Assembly: GCA_000432855.1 (NCBI GenBank)
Contig: HF990851.1
Coordinates: 1-56,893 of the forward strand
Length of the DNA stretch: 56,893 nucleotides
Reading direction: 5' to 3'
DNA from: Firmicutes bacterium CAG:822
Lineage (GTDB): Bacteria > Bacillota_I > Bacilli_A > RF39 > UBA660
This document shows positions 17,057 through 25,662 of the stretch, piece after piece. The notes beneath the pieces are model-generated. The model did no database searches. It saw nothing but the letters and a program-made list of their open reading frames with translations, and had not been told where the DNA came from. How positions within the stretch are numbered: position 1 is the stretch's first letter; each line of letters starts with the position of its first letter. A program made the position numbers and the translations under genes.

Positions 17057-17761
17057 ATGAAGAAAGATCACCTGCGATATTTAGTAGTACCACTATTAAT
17101 AAGTTTACTAACTATCACAGGGTTAATCACATCTGGTAACCTAATTTCAGAAACGAAATTTGAAGTAAAAAATTTAAACCAGACTAAAAATTCTGTGGCT
17201 TTAACAAAAGTCCTAGAATATGATACAGTCAAAACTTATAACAGTAAAATACCTACCGGTGTAACTATTACAAAAGAAGAGGGGCATAATGGACTAGCAT
17301 ATGTCGATGAAGAGAATAATGAACAAATCATCGAAAGTCCAAAAAATGCAGAAATCGAAATTGGAACTGGTGACAAAGCCGATTACGTAGGTAAAATGAC
17401 TGGTTATGGTGCTGACTGCGCAGGGTGCTCTGGAGCTGGAACTCTAGCTTGTAAAACCGAAAATGGTAGTTATTATAGTCTAACTAGAGATGGTATGACT
17501 TATAATGATGACGAATATGGTGAAGTTAGAATTATAGCTGCTGCTTTAGATAAATTCCCATGTGGAACTATTATCAAAGTAGATAATCCAAACTTAGGCA
17601 CCTTCAACGCTATCGTTTTAGATACTGGTAGTGCAATGAAAAATGCTTGGGAAAGTGGTATAGTTCACATGGATTTAGCCTATGTAACCGAAACAGACCC
17701 TGCAATTCATTTATCTACAAGTTCTAACGTTAAATATAGCGTCCAAAGATGGGGTTGGTAA
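17057..17761 (+). CDS. 3D-domain cell-wall protein (YabE/RpfB-like)
   Basis: YabE-type proteins carry a 3D domain related to lytic transglycosylases and act on peptidoglycan. The 234-residue product has an N-terminal membrane segment (8-28), a G5-like stretch around 65-95, and the 3D domain (about 112-234) with the three conserved aspartates in Y-G-A-D-C, V-L-D-T-G and H-M-D-L-A. Two C-x-x-C-type cysteine pairs (A-D-C-A-G-C, then A-C-K) are in the same domain. It lies after tatD as yabE does in Bacillus. TGgTATACT is a likely extended -10 near 17012-17020. Confidence 0.88.
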   Translation: MKKDHLRYLVVPLLISLLTITGLITSGNLISETKFEVKNLNQTKNSVALTKVLEYDTVKTYNSKIPTGVTITKEEGHNGLAYVDEENNEQIIESPKNAEIEIGTGDKADYVGKMTGYGADCAGCSGAGTLACKTENGSYYSLTRDGMTYNDDEYGEVRIIAAALDKFPCGTIIKVDNPNLGTFNAIVLDTGSAMKNAWESGIVHMDLAYVTETDPAIHLSTSSNVKYSVQRWGW

Positions 17762-17776
17762 AACCTCATCTTTTTT
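17749..17776 (+). terminator. Terminator after the 3D-domain gene
   Basis: AGATGGGGTT pairs with AACCTCATCT around a GGTAA-type loop, followed by six T. The stem overlaps the last codons. Confidence 0.8.
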
Positions 17777-17866
17777 CTTAATATTTTCTTAAAATACCTT
17801 AATAAATAATTAAAAAGCCTTATAATTAAAGTGTTTTGAATTAATATTGCCTTAGAGGTGATATTT

Positions 17867-18511
17867 ATGAAAAAAGTTTTAGCTTTAATTATTGGTGTAC
17901 TACTTATATATCTAGTTTATTATCTTCAAAAACCATACATCTATTCGTCAGTCGATCCAATCAGCGAAATTAATCCTTTAATATTAGTTAATAGTGAAAA
18001 CGCTTTTCCAGATAATGTTAACTTAAATTTAGTTTCTTTTAATGGTTATCAGGTCGCTGATACAATATATAATGATTTAGCCCGTATGTATAATGCTGCT
18101 TTAAATGATAACATAACCTTAAAAATAAATAATGCCTATCGCTCTAAAGATGAACAAAACCAAATATTTGAAAGTAAAATGAATGCTTATGAAAATGAGG
18201 GGTACACTAAAGAAAAAGCTTATGAACAAACAACATTAACCGTCCAAGTTCCAGGTTATTCTGAACACGAAACAGGCCTAGCTATTGACTTTAGTAACGA
18301 AGGACATTATGATGAAAATGAAAAGATGTGGGAGTGGTTAAAAAATAATGCCTATAAATATGGTTTCATTTTAAGATATCCAGAGGATAAATATGAAATA
18401 ACTAAAATAAATTATGAGCCCTGGCACTACCGCTATGTCGGTAAAAAAGCCGCCAAAGACATAACTAATAAAAATCTAACCTTAGAAGAATATTTAGGAG
18501 GAAATGTATGA
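17867..18511 (+). CDS. VanY-type D-Ala-D-Ala carboxypeptidase
   Basis: VanY enzymes are membrane-anchored zinc carboxypeptidases that remove the terminal D-Ala of peptidoglycan stem peptides. The 214-residue protein has an N-terminal membrane helix (4-21) and the M15B motifs: Y-R-S-x-x-x-Q, S-E-H-E-T-G-L-A-I-D-F (zinc His and Asp), and E-P-W-H-Y-R-Y-V-G (catalytic Glu and zinc His). ATG 17867 follows AGAGGTG. Its stop overlaps the regulator start (ATGA), so it forms an operon with the VanR/VanS-like pair. No vanH, ligase or vanX gene is present, so this is not a glycopeptide-resistance cassette as such. Confidence 0.93.
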   Translation: MKKVLALIIGVLLIYLVYYLQKPYIYSSVDPISEINPLILVNSENAFPDNVNLNLVSFNGYQVADTIYNDLARMYNAALNDNITLKINNAYRSKDEQNQIFESKMNAYENEGYTKEKAYEQTTLTVQVPGYSEHETGLAIDFSNEGHYDENEKMWEWLKNNAYKYGFILRYPEDKYEITKINYEPWHYRYVGKKAAKDITNKNLTLEEYLGGNV

Positions 18512-19185
18512 ATGTACTAGTTGTCGATGACGAAATAGAAATTGCTGATTTAATCGAACTATATTTAAAAAATGAAGGCTATAATGTCTACAAAACATAC
18601 AGAAGTGAAAAAGCCTTAAAAATAATTGAACAAAGAAAAATAGACTTAGCTATTTTAGATATTATGATGCCTGGCATTGATGGTTTTACCTTATGCCAAA
18701 CCATAAGAAAAAAACATAACTTTCCTATAATCATGGTTACTGCCAAAATTACCGATGCTGATAAAATTAAAGGTTTAAATATTGGCGCTGATGATTATAT
18801 AACTAAACCTTTTATGCCCTTAGAACTCATAGCTAGAGTTAAAGCCCAATTAAGAAGATATACAAGTTATAATCAAAACCAAAATAAAATAATTGCTATC
18901 AAAGATTTAGTTTTAGATAAAGATAAACATGAATGTTTAAAAAATGGTAAAAAAATAGCACTAACCCCAACCGAATTTTCTATTCTTTACCTCTTGGCCG
19001 AAAATGAAAACAAAGTAGTAACTACCGAAAAATTATTTGAAGAAGTATGGCATGAACCTTACCTTCAGACAAGTAGTGCCACTATCATGGTTCACATTCG
19101 TCATTTGAGAGAAAAACTAGGTGAAAATGATAAAATAAAATATATAAATACAATATGGGGAGTAGGTTATCAAATTGAAAAATAA
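18508..19185 (+). CDS. OmpR-family response regulator, VanR-like
   Basis: Response regulator of a two-component system. The receiver domain (1-115) has acidic pocket D8-D9, phospho-acceptor D in L-D-I-M-M-P-G-I-D-G, the T in M-V-T-A-K and K in K-P-F. The C-terminal winged helix (about 130-225) is OmpR/PhoB type, ending V-W-G-V-G-Y-Q-I. It overlaps the vanY-like gene by 4 nt and the kinase by 11 nt. Resemblance to VanR and the VanY neighbour suggest it controls wall remodelling; that link is inferred. Confidence 0.92.
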   Translation: MNVLVVDDEIEIADLIELYLKNEGYNVYKTYRSEKALKIIEQRKIDLAILDIMMPGIDGFTLCQTIRKKHNFPIIMVTAKITDADKIKGLNIGADDYITKPFMPLELIARVKAQLRRYTSYNQNQNKIIAIKDLVLDKDKHECLKNGKKIALTPTEFSILYLLAENENKVVTTEKLFEEVWHEPYLQTSSATIMVHIRHLREKLGENDKIKYINTIWGVGYQIEK

Positions 19186-20254
19186 ATATGGAAAAGAATT
19201 AACCTTTAAATTTTTAAAAAGATTATTTAAAGTAACTGTTTTATATACAATTTGTTTTATCATTTTTTATATAGTGGGTTACCACTTATGTTCTAGTATA
19301 ACCTGGTACCCTGATGACCCATTATATGTTTTACTTACTGGGATATTTTACCAAGGATTTTTTTTACTCATCATATGGTTTATAGGTTTTATAATTATAT
19401 TTACAATAACCTTAATGAAATCATTATCTTATATCGATGCATTAGTTTCTGAAAGTCGTAAACTAATTACTAAAACTGATGAACAAATAAAACTTCCAGA
19501 CGAATTAAAAGAAGCCGAAGAAACAATGAATCAAATAAAAAAAGAAGCTTTATTTAATGAACGTTTAGCAAAAGAAAATGAGCAAAAGAAAAACGATTTG
19601 ATTGTCTATCTCGCCCACGATCTTAAAACTCCCCTAACCTCTATTATCGGTTATCTCTCTCTTTTAGATGAAGAAAAAAACTTAAGTACCAAACAAAAAA
19701 ACAAATTCATCAAAATAGCTTTAGAAAAATCAAATAAACTAGAAGAACTTATCAACGAATTATTTGAAATAACTAAATATAATTCCGAAACTTTAACTAT
19801 TAAAAAAGAAAAACTAAATTTAACTTTATTAATCAATCAAGTAATCGATGAATTCTATCCTATTTTAAAAGAACAAAATAAAGAAATTAACTTTTCCACC
19901 CAAAAAGATATTTTCATCGAAGCGGACTCTATTAAAATGGCTCGAGTTTTCAACAATCTAATTAAAAATGCCATAAGTTATAGCTATGAAAATAGTCCAA
20001 TTAATATCGACATAAAAGAAGATAAGGACCTAATCATAACCATATCTAATAAAAGTAAAACTCTAACCCAAGAAGAGTTAGAGAAACTATTCGATAAATT
20101 TTATCGAGTAGATTACGCTAGAAACACTAAATTAGGTGGTTCTGGACTTGGTTTAGCTATTGCCCAGGAAATAATCAAATTACATAATGGAAATATAACC
20201 GTTAAAAGTGAAAACGAAGAAACCACTTTTACTATAATCTTACCTAAAAACTAG
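19175..20254 (+). CDS. Sensor histidine kinase, VanS-like
   Basis: Membrane sensor partner of the preceding regulator. The 359-residue protein has two membrane helices (about 19-39 and 58-84), then a dimerisation domain with the phospho-accepting His in L-A-H-D-L-K-T-P-L-T-S, the N-box N-N-L-I-K-N-A, and the G-box G-S-G-L-G-L-A. The start is TTG 19175, inside the regulator's last codons; the nearby ATG at 19188 is out of frame. The short external loop (about 18 residues) is typical of VanS-type sensors of wall or envelope stress. Confidence 0.92.
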   Translation: MKNKYGKELTFKFLKRLFKVTVLYTICFIIFYIVGYHLCSSITWYPDDPLYVLLTGIFYQGFFLLIIWFIGFIIIFTITLMKSLSYIDALVSESRKLITKTDEQIKLPDELKEAEETMNQIKKEALFNERLAKENEQKKNDLIVYLAHDLKTPLTSIIGYLSLLDEEKNLSTKQKNKFIKIALEKSNKLEELINELFEITKYNSETLTIKKEKLNLTLLINQVIDEFYPILKEQNKEINFSTQKDIFIEADSIKMARVFNNLIKNAISYSYENSPINIDIKEDKDLIITISNKSKTLTQEELEKLFDKFYRVDYARNTKLGGSGLGLAIAQEIIKLHNGNITVKSENEETTFTIILPKN

Positions 20255-20312
20255 TTAACTCTAGTTATATAATATAATAAAAAAATAACTTTATTAAAGG
20301 AAGTGATTGGAA

Positions 20313-20843
20313 ATGAAATTAGTAAATCCAACAATTAAATATAAAGACTCATATTTAGAATTAGTTAAAGCCGCCAAAGTAAATGGCGATATAAGTGAAA
20401 TGGGAAATGCTTATCGAGAGAATGAAAGTTTTGATACAATGGTTAAAAGATTAAAAGATAGAACTCAAGGTAAAAATATTGCTAAACTAGATGTGCCATC
20501 ATCGATGAAATGGATAATTGAAAATGGTGAAGTAGTTGGTACAATAGATTTAAGACATGTATTAAACAAAAATTACTTTGAACGACTCGGACACATTGCT
20601 TACTACATTCATCCCCAAAAAAGAAATAGAGGTTATGCCACTAAAGCTTTAAGTTTAGCTATTAAATGGTATAAAAAAATGCCAATTAATAAAATGTTAC
20701 TTACTTGCTATAGTGATAATGAAGCCTCTAAAAAAGTTATTTTAAATAATGGTGGTGTCTTTGAAAAAGCTACACAAGATAAACAAAGCAATAAAACAAT
20801 CAACCGTTATTTAATAAGTATAAAAGATGATAAACTATCCTGA
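20313..20843 (+). CDS. GNAT family N-acetyltransferase
   Basis: A 176-residue GNAT-fold protein: acetyl-CoA-binding signature R-N-R-G-Y-A-T-K-A-L around 108-118, preceded by strand beta4 H-I-A-Y-Y-I-H-P. The C-terminal N-x-A-S-x-K-V-I-x-x-x-G-x-x-F-E pattern is that of the RimJ/L-like amino-group acetyltransferases. AAAGGAAGTG supports ATG 20313 rather than TTG 20307. The substrate cannot be told from sequence. Confidence 0.88.
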   Translation: MKLVNPTIKYKDSYLELVKAAKVNGDISEMGNAYRENESFDTMVKRLKDRTQGKNIAKLDVPSSMKWIIENGEVVGTIDLRHVLNKNYFERLGHIAYYIHPQKRNRGYATKALSLAIKWYKKMPINKMLLTCYSDNEASKKVILNNGGVFEKATQDKQSNKTINRYLISIKDDKLS

Positions 20844-20945
20844 TTTTTTTAAACTTTAATTATATATCTAAATTGTTAAAACTTTCTAGAACATGATATA
20901 ATGTTTAAAGTAAAGCAAATTTATATAAAAAGACTGGTGATTTAT

Positions 20946-21773
20946 ATGGAATATTCTCCTAAAAAAATGACAGAAGAACTTAATAAAGAAAATTTTAACT
21001 TTAAAAAGAAGTTTGGTCAAAACTTTATTGTGGACAAAAACATTATCCACAGTATAATTTCTAAATCAAATATTGATAAAGATACTTTAGTAATTGAAAT
21101 CGGTCCAGGTGCGGGATCTTTAACAACTGAATTAGATAAAGTATCAGGTCATGTCCTTGCTTACGAAATAGATAAAACGTTAAAACCAATATTAGAAAAA
21201 CATAATCTAAATAATACTACTATTATTTATGAAGATTTTTTAAAGCGAAATGTCGAAGCAGATTTAAAAAAATATAATTATAAAAAAACATATGTTGTGG
21301 CTAACCTTCCCTACTATATTACAACTCCAATAATAATTAAGCTAATCGAAGATAAATTAAATATCGATAAAATAGTTGTTATGGTTCAAAAAGAAGTTGG
21401 TGATAGGTTTAAAGCAAAACCAAACACTAAAGAATATAATTCGCTTTCGATCTTTTTAAACTATTACTATACTGTGGAAAAGCTTTTAGATGTTAGTAAA
21501 AATGTCTTTATTCCAAAGCCGAATGTTGACAGTATCATAGTTGCCTTCACTAAAAAAGAAAATAAAGTTAAAGTTGATGATGAACAAATTTTCTTTAAAT
21601 TAGTTAGAGATTCTTTTAAACAAAAAAGAAAAACATTAAAAAATAATTTAAAAGGATATAATTTAGAAAAAGTTGAAGAAGTTTTAAAAAGACACAATTT
21701 AGATTTAACTGTTAGAGCTGAAGCCTTACCTATCGAAATATTTGCTGAAATAGCCAATAATTTAAATAAGTAA
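20946..21773 (+). CDS. rsmA: 16S rRNA (adenine1518/1519-N6)-dimethyltransferase RsmA/KsgA
   Basis: RsmA dimethylates two adenosines in the 3' hairpin of 16S rRNA and acts as a late assembly checkpoint of the 30S subunit. The 275-residue protein shows K-K-F-G-Q-N-F-I (21-28), the SAM motif E-I-G-P-G-A-G-S-L-T, and the catalytic N-L-P-Y-Y-I-T-T-P. ATG 20946 follows GGTGATTTAT. An extended -10 (TGaTATAAT, 20894-20902) with TTGTTA (20873-20878) is its likely promoter. An exact DnaA box (TTATCCACA) lies inside the gene at 21042-21050. Confidence 0.96.
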   Translation: MEYSPKKMTEELNKENFNFKKKFGQNFIVDKNIIHSIISKSNIDKDTLVIEIGPGAGSLTTELDKVSGHVLAYEIDKTLKPILEKHNLNNTTIIYEDFLKRNVEADLKKYNYKKTYVVANLPYYITTPIIIKLIEDKLNIDKIVVMVQKEVGDRFKAKPNTKEYNSLSIFLNYYYTVEKLLDVSKNVFIPKPNVDSIIVAFTKKENKVKVDDEQIFFKLVRDSFKQKRKTLKNNLKGYNLEKVEEVLKRHNLDLTVRAEALPIEIFAEIANNLNK

Positions 21774-21797
21774 TTTAAAATAAATAAATTAATGTAA

Positions 21798-21838
21798 AGA
21801 CAAGTGGTTTATCGAAAACATTACTTGTTTTTTTTTGA
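21798..21838 (+). terminator. Terminator after rsmA
   Basis: ACAAGT and ACTTGT pair across an 18-nt loop and are followed by nine T. The long loop makes it moderate in strength. Confidence 0.6.
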
Positions 21839-21869
21839 TAATATAAGGTTAAACAAAGGAGGAATTGAA

Positions 21870-22268
21870 ATGAATAATAATGAATATATTGTTCAACCAA
21901 ATGAAAAAGGTGGCTATGATTTAATTTTAGGCGGAGTTGGATTAGGTGCTCATGAAACAATAGATTTAATAAATGAATTAAAAACAAAAGGAATTGTTCC
22001 TGTAAGTGCTGTAGTAACACCATATATTAATGGAGATGTAAACATGCCTCAAATTAATGACAATGCTCAAAAGTTCACAGACAAAAGGTTAGAACAAAAC
22101 TACAATATGTCAATGGACCCGAATGCCGAGCTAGGATTAAAACCATCAGCAGAAGAACCAATGATATATAGTTCCGAAGCTTTAGAACAAAATTACAAAA
22201 TGTCAATGGACCCAAATTCTGAACCTGGATTAAAGCCAATAGAAGAAGGACATCACAAAACTAGATAA
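21870..22268 (+). CDS. Unknown protein with GGYDL-GGVGL domain (short paralogue)
   Basis: I do not recognise this 132-residue protein. It is a paralogue of the C-terminal 100 residues of the next gene. Shared features are E-Y-[IV]-V-Q-P-N-x-x-G-G-Y-D-L (5-18), L-G-G-V-G-L (20-26), a V-T-P-Y-I-N-G segment (51-57), and an end reading G-L-K-P-I-E-E-G-H-H-K-T-R. The tail carries a tandem: L-E-Q-N-Y-x-M-S-M-D-P-N-[AS]-E-x-G-L-K-P occurs twice (about 75-93 and 107-125). No signal peptide, so it is probably cytosolic. AAAGGAGG (21855-21862) fixes ATG 21870. Strong codon conservation with its neighbour indicates a recent duplication. Confidence 0.85.
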   Translation: MNNNEYIVQPNEKGGYDLILGGVGLGAHETIDLINELKTKGIVPVSAVVTPYINGDVNMPQINDNAQKFTDKRLEQNYNMSMDPNAELGLKPSAEEPMIYSSEALEQNYKMSMDPNSEPGLKPIEEGHHKTR

Positions 22269-22274
22269 TCAATT

Positions 22275-22299
22275 ACCTACCAATAATTGGTAGGTTTTT
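22275..22299 (+). terminator. Terminator, copy 1
   Basis: CCTACCAA/TTGGTAGG hairpin plus five T. The stop codon, the following 12 nt and this hairpin are nearly identical to those after the next gene (23589-23613), so the duplication included the terminator. Confidence 0.88.
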
Positions 22300-22385
22300 A
22301 AATATCATAATTTTAAATAAGCACTTTTAATAATTTAATTAATATACAAATTGTGATAAAATAAAATTAAGAAGGAGTGTTAAAA

Positions 22386-23582
22386 ATGAGTAATCAAGAA
22401 AAAAACAATCCAAAATCTATGGAAATAAACATAAACGATTTAGAAAGCCTAATAAATCTTTCTAAAAAAGTTAATCAAGACTCACAATTTGCTAAAAAAT
22501 TTGCTAATAGATTGAAAAAAAAGTTTAAAATTGATGTTGCATTTATTAGTTTTACAACTGCAATTGCTTTAACCACTACTCCAGCAATTAAAAACAATGG
22601 TATTAATTTAGTTAAAACTGCTTATGCTGAGCAAACAATCCAAAATACATTATCAGAAGAAAATGAAACAACAGAAAACGATATAATTAAAGTTGGAGAT
22701 ACAGTTTATAGTACAGCCTTTGATGCAGTTAAAGGTCTTAGTCGCTTAGAAGCTAATGAATGGTTTAACGATACACCGGTAGACGTTTATAATACAGACC
22801 AAAAAGCATATATGAATTTAAATGCACAAGAGCTTAATGATATGGAATTATTATCTAATTTGGCGCAAGATCCAAATAATGTCATGTTATTTGGACAAAG
22901 TAAAAATGAACCTTCTGGATTTGTTCCATTGAATGAGGTTATCGATAAATTAATAAAAAATAACGAAGCAAAAATTGATGAAGCCATTAATTCAGAAAAC
23001 GTTTATTTATATAATGATGGACAGTTAATACTAATTGTTAATTTAGAAAATACCAATATTAATGATTTAGTTTCAAGTTTAAAGCAATCATATGATGAGG
23101 ATACCGTAAATAACGCTCTAATATATGATATCAATCAAATATCTGAAAGATTAAATTATATAGATGAAGTAGCTTTAGATGATACAGGATGGATTGCCTC
23201 AAAAAATAGCGATGGTTCACTACAATTTAATAAAAAACAAAAAGAATTAATTGCCGAAGTTTCTAACATTCAACCTATAAATAATAATGAATATGTTGTT
23301 CAGCCAAACACCCAAGGAGGTTATGACTTACTTCTAGGTGGAGTTGGACTTAGTGGAACAGAATGTACCAATTTAATTAACGAATTAAAAGAAAGTGGAA
23401 TTATTCCAGAAAATGCTGAAGTAACGCCATACATTAATGGAAGTAATAATATGCCAGAAATAAACGAACATGCCCAAAGATTTACTGATGAAAGATTAGA
23501 AAACAATTATGAAATGGTTCATGATCCAACTGCTGAACCTGGATTAAAGCCAATAGAAGAAGGACATCACAAAACTAGATAA
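22386..23582 (+). CDS. Secreted or membrane protein with GGYDL-GGVGL C-terminal domain (long paralogue)
   Basis: Unknown 398-residue protein. Residues 1-50 are charged and include F-A-N-R-L-K-K-K-F. A hydrophobic stretch (about 54-80) ending A-Y-A-E could be an internal signal or anchor with an A-x-A cleavage site. The middle (85-295) is acidic and Asn-rich with no family I can name. The last 100 residues match the short paralogue at 21870, including the identical G-L-K-P-I-E-E-G-H-H-K-T-R end. AAGGAG (22372-22377) supports ATG 22386. One copy appears secreted and the other cytosolic, which would fit a pair such as an exported factor and a cognate intracellular partner; that is only a hypothesis. 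Confidence 0.82.
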   Translation: MSNQEKNNPKSMEININDLESLINLSKKVNQDSQFAKKFANRLKKKFKIDVAFISFTTAIALTTTPAIKNNGINLVKTAYAEQTIQNTLSEENETTENDIIKVGDTVYSTAFDAVKGLSRLEANEWFNDTPVDVYNTDQKAYMNLNAQELNDMELLSNLAQDPNNVMLFGQSKNEPSGFVPLNEVIDKLIKNNEAKIDEAINSENVYLYNDGQLILIVNLENTNINDLVSSLKQSYDEDTVNNALIYDINQISERLNYIDEVALDDTGWIASKNSDGSLQFNKKQKELIAEVSNIQPINNNEYVVQPNTQGGYDLLLGGVGLSGTECTNLINELKESGIIPENAEVTPYINGSNNMPEINEHAQRFTDERLENNYEMVHDPTAEPGLKPIEEGHHKTR

Positions 23583-23588
23583 TCAATT

Positions 23589-23613
23589 ACCTACCAATTA
23601 TTGGTAGGTTTTT
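23589..23613 (+). terminator. Terminator, copy 2
   Basis: Same CCTACCAA/TTGGTAGG hairpin as at 22275, followed by a T-run. It closes the long paralogue's transcript. Confidence 0.88.
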
Positions 23614-23676
23614 CTATCTTTTTCTTTTTTTTTATAAGGAAAAATGTTACAATATATCGCGAGAGGTGCAGTAATA

Positions 23677-24342
23677 ATGATTAATAAAAAATGGGATGAA
23701 CTTTTAAAAGATGAATTTAAAAAAACTTATTTTAAACAGTTAGGTGTTTTTGTTAAAAACGAATACGGAAAAAAAACAGTCTATCCAGAATATAAAAATA
23801 TTTTTAATGCTTTAAGATATACAGATTATGATGAAGTAAAAGTCGTTATTTTAGGTCAAGATCCATATCATGGACCGCACGAAGCTCATGGTCTATCGTT
23901 CTCTGTTGAAGAAGGAGTTAAAAGACCGCCTTCATTAGATAATATTTTTAAAGAATTAAAAAATGATTTAGGTGTTACTAGAACTAACAATAATCTTACA
24001 GACTGGGCTAAACAAGGTGTTTTCTTACTTAACTCTATTATGACTGTTGTTAAAGACACACCGCTTTCTCATAAAGATAAAGGATGGGAAACATTTACTG
24101 ATAATTTAATCAAACTATTAAATCAAAGAGAAAAACCAATTGTCTTTATTTTATGGGGTAGTTTCGCCAGAAGTAAAAAAGCTTTAATTACTAACCCTAA
24201 TCATTATATTGTGGAAAGTCCTCACCCTTCTCCCCTATCTGCGCATCGTGGCTTTTTCGGCAGTAAACCTTTTTCTAAAACCAACAATTTCTTAGTCAGT
24301 CATGGTATCACACCAATTAAATGGGGTGATGAAGATGAATGA
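23677..24342 (+). CDS. ung: Uracil-DNA glycosylase
   Basis: Ung excises uracil from DNA. The 221-residue family 1 enzyme has the catalytic water-activating loop G-Q-D-P-Y-H, and the minor-groove intercalation loop H-P-S-P-L-S. GAGAGGTG (23661-23668) fixes ATG 23677. The 3' end overlaps the tilS start by 8 nt. Confidence 0.97.
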   Translation: MINKKWDELLKDEFKKTYFKQLGVFVKNEYGKKTVYPEYKNIFNALRYTDYDEVKVVILGQDPYHGPHEAHGLSFSVEEGVKRPPSLDNIFKELKNDLGVTRTNNNLTDWAKQGVFLLNSIMTVVKDTPLSHKDKGWETFTDNLIKLLNQREKPIVFILWGSFARSKKALITNPNHYIVESPHPSPLSAHRGFFGSKPFSKTNNFLVSHGITPIKWGDEDE

Positions 24343-25648
24343 TATTTTAGAAAGGTTAAAAAAAGAAATCCCCAATAATTCTAGTGTTATTATTGCTACA
24401 TCAGGTGGACCAGATTCAATGGTGTTATTAACTTTGTTACTCGCAGTAAAAAAAGAAAAAAACTTAAAATTAGTATGTGCCCACGTTAATCACAAACTGA
24501 GAAAAGAAAGTGATGACGAAGCAAAAATGGTCAAAAAATACTGTGAAAAAGAGAATATTATCTTTGAATATATGATTATTGATAAATATAAAGGAAATAC
24601 CGAAAATTATGCCAGAGAAAAACGTTATGAATTCTTTGATAAATTAATTAAAAAATATGCATCTCCTTACCTATTAACTGCCCACCACGGTGATGATTTA
24701 ACCGAAACTATTATGATGCGTTTAATCAGAGGATCATCTTTAAAAGGTTATGCTGGATTTAGTGAAGTTACAGAAAAAAACGGTTATAAAATCTACCGCC
24801 CATTAATTACTAAAACCAAAACCGAATTATTAAATTATGCCAAAGAAAATAATATTCCTTATGCGATTGATCAAACTAATGAAAGTGATAATTATACGCG
24901 AAACCGTATCAGAAAATACATTCTTCCAACACTAAAAAAAGAAAATATAAATGTCCATTTAAAATTTTTGGAATTTAGTAAAACAATTTCTGAAACTGAA
25001 GAGTATTTTGAAAAAGTATTAGTTAAAAAGATTGAAAAAATTTACCAAGATAATAAATTAAATGTTGAAATTTTCTTGACTGAAGAACCATTGATTCAAA
25101 AAAAGCTTATCCACAATATTTTAAATGATGTTTACAAAGATAAAATTAATTTAATTAATGATAATCATGTTAATAACTTTTTATCCACAGTAAAAAATAA
25201 AAAACCAAATATTCAAATAAATTTACCTGATAATAAAATTCTCAAAAAAGCATATAATTATGTTTGGATAGAAGAAAATAAAAATTATGAAGAGTATGAT
25301 TATATTTTAAAAGATAAAGTAACATTACCTAATAATCACACTATTGAAATCATTGATGAAACAACTGACCATTCGAATTTTGTCACTAAATTAAATTCAA
25401 AAGAAATAAAGCTCCCTATTCATATTAGGCCTAAAAAAGACGGCGATAAACTAGTCTTAAAAGGTTTAAATAAACAAAAAAAACTCAAAGATATTTTCAT
25501 CGATGAAAAGATTCCGATAGATAAAAGAAACTCTTGGCCGGTAATTACCGATGATAATGACGAAATTATTTGGCTTCCCGGCCTAAAAAAAACTAAATTT
25601 GATAGAGAAAAACAGCGAAACTATGATATAATAATTAGGTATCGTTAG
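24335..25648 (+). CDS. tilS: tRNA(Ile)-lysidine synthase TilS
   Basis: TilS attaches lysine to cytidine 34 of tRNA-Ile(CAU), switching it from Met to Ile decoding. The 437-residue protein has the PP-loop S-G-G-P-D-S (22-27), an N-terminal N-type ATP pyrophosphatase domain to about 200, and a C-terminal domain with R-P-K-K-D-G-D-K-L and K-K-L-K-D-I-F-I-D. Start ATG 24335 lies within the ung 3' end after GGGGTGATG. Two exact DnaA boxes (TTATCCACA) fall in the gene near 25109 and 25183. In Bacillus tilS, hprT and ftsH are adjacent; hprT is absent here. Confidence 0.96.
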   Translation: MNDILERLKKEIPNNSSVIIATSGGPDSMVLLTLLLAVKKEKNLKLVCAHVNHKLRKESDDEAKMVKKYCEKENIIFEYMIIDKYKGNTENYAREKRYEFFDKLIKKYASPYLLTAHHGDDLTETIMMRLIRGSSLKGYAGFSEVTEKNGYKIYRPLITKTKTELLNYAKENNIPYAIDQTNESDNYTRNRIRKYILPTLKKENINVHLKFLEFSKTISETEEYFEKVLVKKIEKIYQDNKLNVEIFLTEEPLIQKKLIHNILNDVYKDKINLINDNHVNNFLSTVKNKKPNIQINLPDNKILKKAYNYVWIEENKNYEEYDYILKDKVTLPNNHTIEIIDETTDHSNFVTKLNSKEIKLPIHIRPKKDGDKLVLKGLNKQKKLKDIFIDEKIPIDKRNSWPVITDDNDEIIWLPGLKKTKFDREKQRNYDIIIRYR

Positions 25649-25662
25649 AAAGGAAGTTTGTA

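Noticed and set aside
17867..20254. Glycopeptide-resistance cassette
   Set aside because: Only VanY, VanR and VanS-like genes are present; no D-Ala-D-Lac/Ser ligase, VanH or VanX/T.
4648..24342. Mycoplasma genetic code (TGA = Trp)
   Set aside because: Several genes end naturally at TGA (holB, trmN6, VanY-like, ung) and Trp is coded by TGG throughout.
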